DNA of 64,000 nucleotides. Origin: Argentina anserina. Lineage: Eukaryota; Streptophyta; Magnoliopsida; Rosales; Rosaceae. Position numbers and translations under genes: made by a program. Every line of letters starts with the position of its first letter. The stretch's first letter is position 1. The notes under the pieces were generated by a model. It made no database searches, was not told the DNA's origin, and saw only the letters and a list, made by a program, of their open reading frames with translations. The stretch is taken from assembly GCF_933775445.1 (NCBI RefSeq), contig NC_065872.1, positions 10,602,001 through 10,666,000 on the forward strand. The letters are read 5' to 3'. This document shows positions 58,588 through 64,000 of the stretch, piece by piece.

Positions 58588-61500
58588 ATGAGTGTAGGCA
58601 AGCCGTCGCCGGCACCGCCATCGTCGACGATGTTCTCCTTACGTGGATCTCTCATCACTCTCGCCTTCTTCATCTTACTCTCCCTCGCCTACTTCTCCCT
58701 CAACTTCTCCGTCTCCTCCTCCCCTCCCCCTCCCGTCACCGCCACCGTCCGAGATGACGCCGCTACCGGAATTCCAAATCCGATTCGGGAGCCGGATACC
58801 GAGCCGGATGAGAAGCCTTCTTCTTCGTTGTCGTCGTCGGAGTTTTCGGACATTTACCACTCGCCGGAGGTGTTCCGGCTGAACTACGCCGAAATGGAGC
58901 GGAAATTCAAGGTGTTTATCTACCCCGACGGCGATCCGAACACGTTTTACCAGACGCCGAGGAAGCTCACCGGAAAATATTCCAGCGAGGGCTATTTCTT
59001 TCAGAATATTAGAGAAGGTCGGTTTCGGACTGAGGATCCGGATCAGGCTCACCTCTTCTTCATCCCTATCTCCTGCCACAAGATGCGAGGCAAGGTAATG
59101 CTCCTCATCTGACTGATGCAGTTTGATTTGCTGCTTTCGGAATTTCGGAGACATGAGTGTGATTCTGTTTTGTTGTTCATTGCTGTGGATCTGAGTATAG
59201 TTTAGTGAATTTAGTTATGAAATGCAAATGTGGAGTTGTATTGATAGCTTAACCAATCGAAATGCCTGTGTTTGGTTTGTACTGTTTCGGAATTCAGCTG
59301 CTGATTTCGGTGAGTTTGTGGTAGTTTAAGCAGCGGCAATGTAGTAATGCAATGGAGTATCTGCTGTATTATTGATGAATTTGCGGTTTACTTATATGAG
59401 TTACTAATGGAAGTGGCAATGGCTAGTGAAATAGAGTAGACAACGCTAATGAATTGTAACCGAAATGCTATGTGATGATTGTGCAGGGTACTTCATATGA
59501 GAATATGACGATAATTGTTCAGAACTATGTGGAGGGCTTGATAGCAAAGTATCCGTACTGGAACAGGACTTTGGGTGCAGATCACTTCTTTGTGACTTGT
59601 CATGATGTTGGCGTGAGAGCAACTGAAGGACTTCCGCTTCTTGTGAAGAATTCTATTCGAGTTGTCTGCTCACCCAGTTATGACGTCGGCTTCATTCCAC
59701 ATAAAGATGTCGCTCTTCCTCAAGTACTGCAACCGTTTGCTCTTCCAGCTGGAGGGAACGATGTGGAGAACAGGTAATATTGAAGGCTACAGGCATCACA
59801 AACACCCACACACTGTTATGATATGTAATTGTCATGGTATTAAATGAAGCCCAGTAGTTTAAGTTCGTTGTTGTAATCTGAGAGGAGCTTTGTTTTGCAG
59901 GACAACTCTTGGTTTCTGGGCCGGTCATCGGAATTCAAAGATTAGAGTTATACTGGCACGAGTATGGGAGAATGATACTGAACTCTATATCTTGAACAAC
60001 AGAATAAATAGGGCTGAAGGGAACTTGTTATATCAAAAGAAATTTTATACCACCAAGTACTGCATATGCCCTGGTGGTTCCCAGGTCAATAGCGCTCGCC
60101 CAATGGACTCAATCCATTATGGCTGTATTCCTGGTAAGAATTCAAATGTTGATGCAAATTTTGATCAGATTTATGCAATGGTCTAATTATTGTCTTGCTT
60201 GAATGGGTGGTAAGTGTCAGTTGTCAAACCATATGACTATAGTGTTGAATAGTTAAAAAGAAGAAGATAATTGTGAAAGATACTTCTATCCATGCTGTTG
60301 AAATCAGAAATTTATTATCTTGCACCTATGAAATTTTACCATCTTGCTTACTTATTGTTTCTTTAGGTAGAATTTTGTTCAGTTTAGTGACCAGAGTCAA
60401 TGTTTCAAGAAGGGAAAATAGACTAAACAGTATCTCAACTTTTCCTCATTCTAAATTTCAGTATCTCAAGTTTCTAAACTTTCAAAACGGTATCCCACAT
60501 TTTTAGTCCGACTAAACTTTGGTATTCTCGCCCTTTCACTAGTTAATAACATTTTTTTTTCCATAACAATTTTCTCTCCTCTTCCGGTCTCTGGGAAGCA
60601 TAGAATTCCTGATGATTGATGAATGAGAGAAAATTTCCATATCACCTCTTTCGATATACCCCATGTGGGCTGGCCACAGTTGAATATTTTGGCTATTCTT
60701 TTTTCTGCCTTCAATAAGTTCAATTCGCAGCATCGGGTATTCGGGTTCTCAATTCTAATTATCTCATATCTCAAGTCCAAATGAAAGAGGAGAACATTGA
60801 GCAACAATCACTTGCTGCGTTGGTGTAAAATCCGATATGCAAAGACAATGAACAGAATTTAAGGGAAACCATGTGCATGATTCAGTTCGTGTAGTGGGCA
60901 AACTGAATTATTAGATCGTGCTCAAAGTTGGAGGAAAATTCCATAGCAGGGGCTGCAAGACAAGTGAAATGAATTTTGGGGTTATTGTTCATGATTGAAA
61001 CTTTGATAAGAAGTTGGAATTGGAAGTTGGAATCCTTGATTAAATATGCAGGTAGTTGTCTGTATGCTAATGGATAGAATACCCAAACTTAATCCATGTC
61101 CTGATGTCCAATCATTGTCTGTAATTTCTATAATACTCTCAACCCTTCTGCAATCTTGCATCCATCGCTGCAATATTGATTGTGTGAGATTGGAATTGTC
61201 AACCACGAAGAACAACCACATCAGTTGAGAAAACTGGAAAAGGATATCTTGGTCAATTTATGTTCAAAATTGCCACATGAAAAGCTTCGTTAAGGAGTTA
61301 ACAACCCCAGGTACTGATATTTGATAGGAGTAAGGAGAGATACCATTTTGAAATTTTTGAAATTTGAGATACTGAAAGCTAGAATGAGGAAAAGTTGAGA
61401 CACTGTTTAGTCTAATTTTCCTTTCAAGAATTTTTCTCTCCCCAGTCTCCAAATTATTTTTGCTTTTAGTTATTTTCTTACTTTTTGAACGGAAAAATCA

Positions 61501-62324
61501 GCCTTTTCTATACAAACTTTCCCCTTGGATAGGACATAGGATAAGTGATTTTGTTGGACATCTTCAGTCTATTTTGATGGCTATATTTGTCCGGACGTCT
61601 TCATTCTATTTCTTGGTTATATGTATCAAATTTATGTACGCTTTATTGCCACTCTATTTCCACTGTTGTTTTGTTTTTGTAGTCTACACTTGAGTCTGTG
61701 CTTTTTGTGATTCCATTCACATTGTTAGTATTGTTCACAAGAAAATGCTTTTGTGGTGCAGTTGCACCTTTTCTGTTAGGACTACATTGACAGAAACTTG
61801 ACGAGTCTTGGTGCAATTTCTAAATGATTTTGTTCATTCAAGCTTCAGATTTACCGTGTACTAAAGTTCCTTGTGTTGTTTCCATCTCTTTGGTTTGATT
61901 TCTTGCAGTAATACTATCAAATTACTATGACTTGCCATTCAGTGACATTCTCGACTGGCGAAAGTTTGCTGTTGTACTTACGGAGAAGGATGTATATCAG
62001 CTTAAACAAATACTTAAGGCAATACCCTATTCAGAGTTTTTGACACTTCATAAAAACTTGGTGAAGGTATTTTATCTTTTGCAATTGAAAATTTTAAATT
62101 GTACATAAAGTTTTTGTAAGTGTGTTCTTATAAGCACCTGCTTTTCAGCATGACTGTACAATTATGCCAAAAAACTAGGAAATGTGGGATCAAATTGTAA
62201 CAGGTTTGGTTGTATTTAACAGGTTCAGAAGCACTTCCAGTGGAATTCACCACCAATCAAATATGATGCATTCCACATGGTGATGTATGATCTTTGGTTG
62301 CGCCACCATGTTGTCAAATACTGA
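58588..62324 (+). CDS. Exostosin-like glycosyltransferase (GT47), 428 aa
   Basis: Golgi type II membrane glycosyltransferase of the plant GT47 family, which builds cell-wall polysaccharides. Exons: 58588-59094, 59487-59773, 59901-60133, 61909-62066, 62223-62324; 1287 nt in phase; stop TGA at 62322. A short basic N-terminus is followed by a transmembrane anchor at about residues 20-40 (SLITLAFFILLSLAYFSL). A Pro/Ser-rich stem comes next, then the exostosin domain from FKVFIYPDGD. Conserved parts: DPDQAHLFFIP, HDVGVRAT, GFWAGHRNSKIR and the nucleotide-sugar region YCICPGGSQVNSARPMDSIH, YGCIPVILSNYYDLPF, LDWRKFAV. The substrate is unknown. Intron 3 is 1775 bp because a fold-back transposon sits in it. 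The start fits the family (basic residues then anchor). Confidence 0.94.
60412..61421. mobile_element. MULE-type fold-back transposon in intron 3 of the GT47 gene
   Basis: The ends are GGGAAAATAGACTAAACAG and its near-exact inverse CTGTTTAGTCTAATTTTCC. The terminal repeats extend about 100 bp (TCAACTTTTCCTCATTCT on one side, its reverse complement on the other). An exact 9-bp duplication TTTCAAGAA is at 60403-60411 and 61422-61430. No transposase. Confidence 0.85.
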
Positions 62325-63537
62325 ATGTACCGATTACACTTTCTGGCATGCAAAGCAACGGCTTGTAAATCATCAGATACAATAGTGTCATCCTTCGATG
62401 ACCTTTTTGAGGGAGGAAAGTAAAAGGTACAGGTAACCAAAAGATTTTATTATTCATTTGTTCTTTGTATTAGGAAAATTCCCTCTTTTGTAGCCTGTTA
62501 TCATTCTCTAGTTCCTTGTTGTAATAGAAATACGAGACAATTATTCTTTTGTAGTGGATTAGGTATTACAATTTTCCTCGAAATTGCATTTTTAACACAA
62601 TTAGGCTCAGACAAATTGCACTTCTCAGATGAGTTGAACAAACTCAACGACTCATTCCTGAGTAATTATCCTGACATTATAGATTGTAATACTGATAAGG
62701 AATTTTTTTGTTATTCCAAATGAAAGATGCCCTTGAATAGTTTTTTTTTTATGGCAAACATACTATGTTTATTCTATGTCCTGAATATCCATTATATACT
62801 CATAAAGCACAGACAAGAGGTCCTGAGCAAAAACTTAAAGCTAGTATGTGACATAGAATTATTATTTAATATTAAGCTCAATTATTCATAATTCTTTCAT
62901 ATTCTACGATTTAGACGAGCATAGTAATATGTAACAAACTAACTAAACTGAAAAATTGGGTTCAAACAAAGACCCAAAAGCCTAGACCCAAAACCCATCT
63001 TGTGAAACCCTAGACAAGAATTGTAGCATGACCGTCTTCAACGCTAGCCGCACCCAACGCCACCCAAGGAAAACTGGCATTGGTTATGACTCTTCTGTTT
63101 TGTTTGAATCGGTTTCCATGATCTGGATGCAGCCTGAGAGGTAGATTGCTGTCAAGAAGTGTGGTTGTATTCTTCAATCTGATCTCACCACCACCACCAT
63201 TGAGCAATCCAGGATTGAGCAACCCAGGATCTTCATGGTAGCATCGCAAATCCACTTTGGGTAAACTTGAGAAAAAGAAGAGTTTGGGTCAAAGGAATGG
63301 ATGATGAATTGGCTAGAAAAGAAGAGATGGGGATCGCAAATGGTTTGATTCATAGTATTATTGATCATATAGAGGGAGAGATAGAATGAGCATTAGATAC
63401 TCCAATAGGAAGAAACTAGAGTTTCTAGAGAAGGCGGAGCAAGTACGGTTTCTCTAGCGAAAAATTGACGTTTTATTGGGATCTCGGTCTAAAACTGGCC
63501 ATTGTAGATGCCCTTGAATAGTTGAGTCCAACATGAA

Positions 63538-63574
<37 letters not shown>

Positions 63575-64000
63575 TGAAATCTCGCTATTTATTCCTGCCT
63601 TTTATTCGTTGCTTTTTATTTATCCCTCAACTCTTCTTGATTCACGTATCGTCAACACGGTATAAATTTCGCCTTCAAATATTATATTTCTTTTCAATAC
63701 ACCCTTGTTGTCATCTCATTGGGGGTACAATAAGTTTTCATTGTGTCACTGAGTTACCATGGGACTATAGAACAAGTATAAAGTCCAAACACATTATAAA
63801 CTTTTCTTCTAACTTGCAACTCAGATTTAGTACGCCATCCAAAAACATCCTTGTTACTACTTTCAATTCATTGGAAATCTTCTCCTAGTTTATGTTCTCT
63901 CTTCCATTGAATTAAGAGTTTAGATTGTAAGGTAGAGTTCTATTCCTCTTCCCTCATACTTCAAACTTTCCAAGCATCTTCACCATAGTGACATGGTTCA
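62325..64000. other. Gene-free region after the GT47 gene
   Basis: It includes the GT47 3' UTR. Around 63000-63300 there are short open frames on the minus strand with no recognisable family. A (TA)n run lies at 63540-63571. I see no supported gene up to the window end. Confidence 0.4.
63540..63571. repeat. (TA)16 microsatellite
   Basis: A TA dinucleotide run of about 32 bp. Confidence 0.95.

Noticed and set aside
63010..63368. Minus-strand frames with an Asn/Pro/Gly-rich translation
   Set aside because: No domain, no splice context, no similarity that I recognise.

Overview
This is plant nuclear DNA, almost certainly from a eudicot. Genes are split by short GT-AG introns and AT-rich intergenic DNA is full of transposons. 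The gene families are typical of plants: a CAD-type alcohol dehydrogenase, a Dof transcription factor, a malectin-domain KIN-14 kinesin, a FAR1 domain and a GT47 glycosyltransferase. A rosid, perhaps Rosaceae, is my guess; that part is low confidence.

Layout. 1-1185 (+): 3' part of a cinnamyl-alcohol-dehydrogenase-like gene. 1588-3849 (-): complete ELP4 (Elongator subunit 4) in 8 exons. A 2.8-kb solo LTR (3958-6780, 5-bp target duplication) sits 108 bp upstream of its start codon. 7.7-25.6 kb is a transposon landscape. It holds a MULE-type fold-back (7700-8768), a CAD gene relic, a 405-bp hAT MITE, a decayed autonomous hAT (10428-13615), a hAT MITE (14600-17184) carrying a second hAT inside it (14671-16733, which contains two ArfGAP exons), a second solo LTR of the same family in the opposite orientation (19837-22705), a ~200-bp tandem repeat invaded by a MULE fold-back that itself carries a 217-bp solo LTR, and a SINE-like retroposon. 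27148-28245 (+): intronless Dof transcription factor. 28.2-34.6 kb: gene-free, with one fold-back MITE and a 107-bp tandem duplication. 34616-40427 (-): a 19-exon malectin-domain kinesin. 40.8-43.8 kb: hAT MITEs and other repeats. 45586-53994 (+): a gene whose exons join in frame to encode a FAR1-type zinc-finger domain, a whole methylmalonate-semialdehyde dehydrogenase (ALDH6B) domain and a long Ser/Thr-rich C-terminal extension. 54647-57211 (+): SpoU-family RNA 2'-O-methyltransferase. 58588-62324 (+): GT47/exostosin-like glycosyltransferase with a fold-back transposon in its large intron.

The genes do not form one pathway; this is an ordinary plant gene neighbourhood. The most unusual item is the FAR1-ALDH6B chimera. 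Its catalytic Cys is present, but the conserved oxyanion-hole Asn of the aldehyde dehydrogenase fold is Asp. It has no organelle-targeting N-terminus, and its C-terminal extension looks like an amplification of the native ALDH6 C-terminal motif. Second are the hAT element that captured ArfGAP exons with intact splice sites and the solo LTR lying in the ELP4 promoter in the same transcriptional direction.

Exon boundaries were derived by hand from reading frames, family alignment from memory and splice consensus. No transcript evidence was available.
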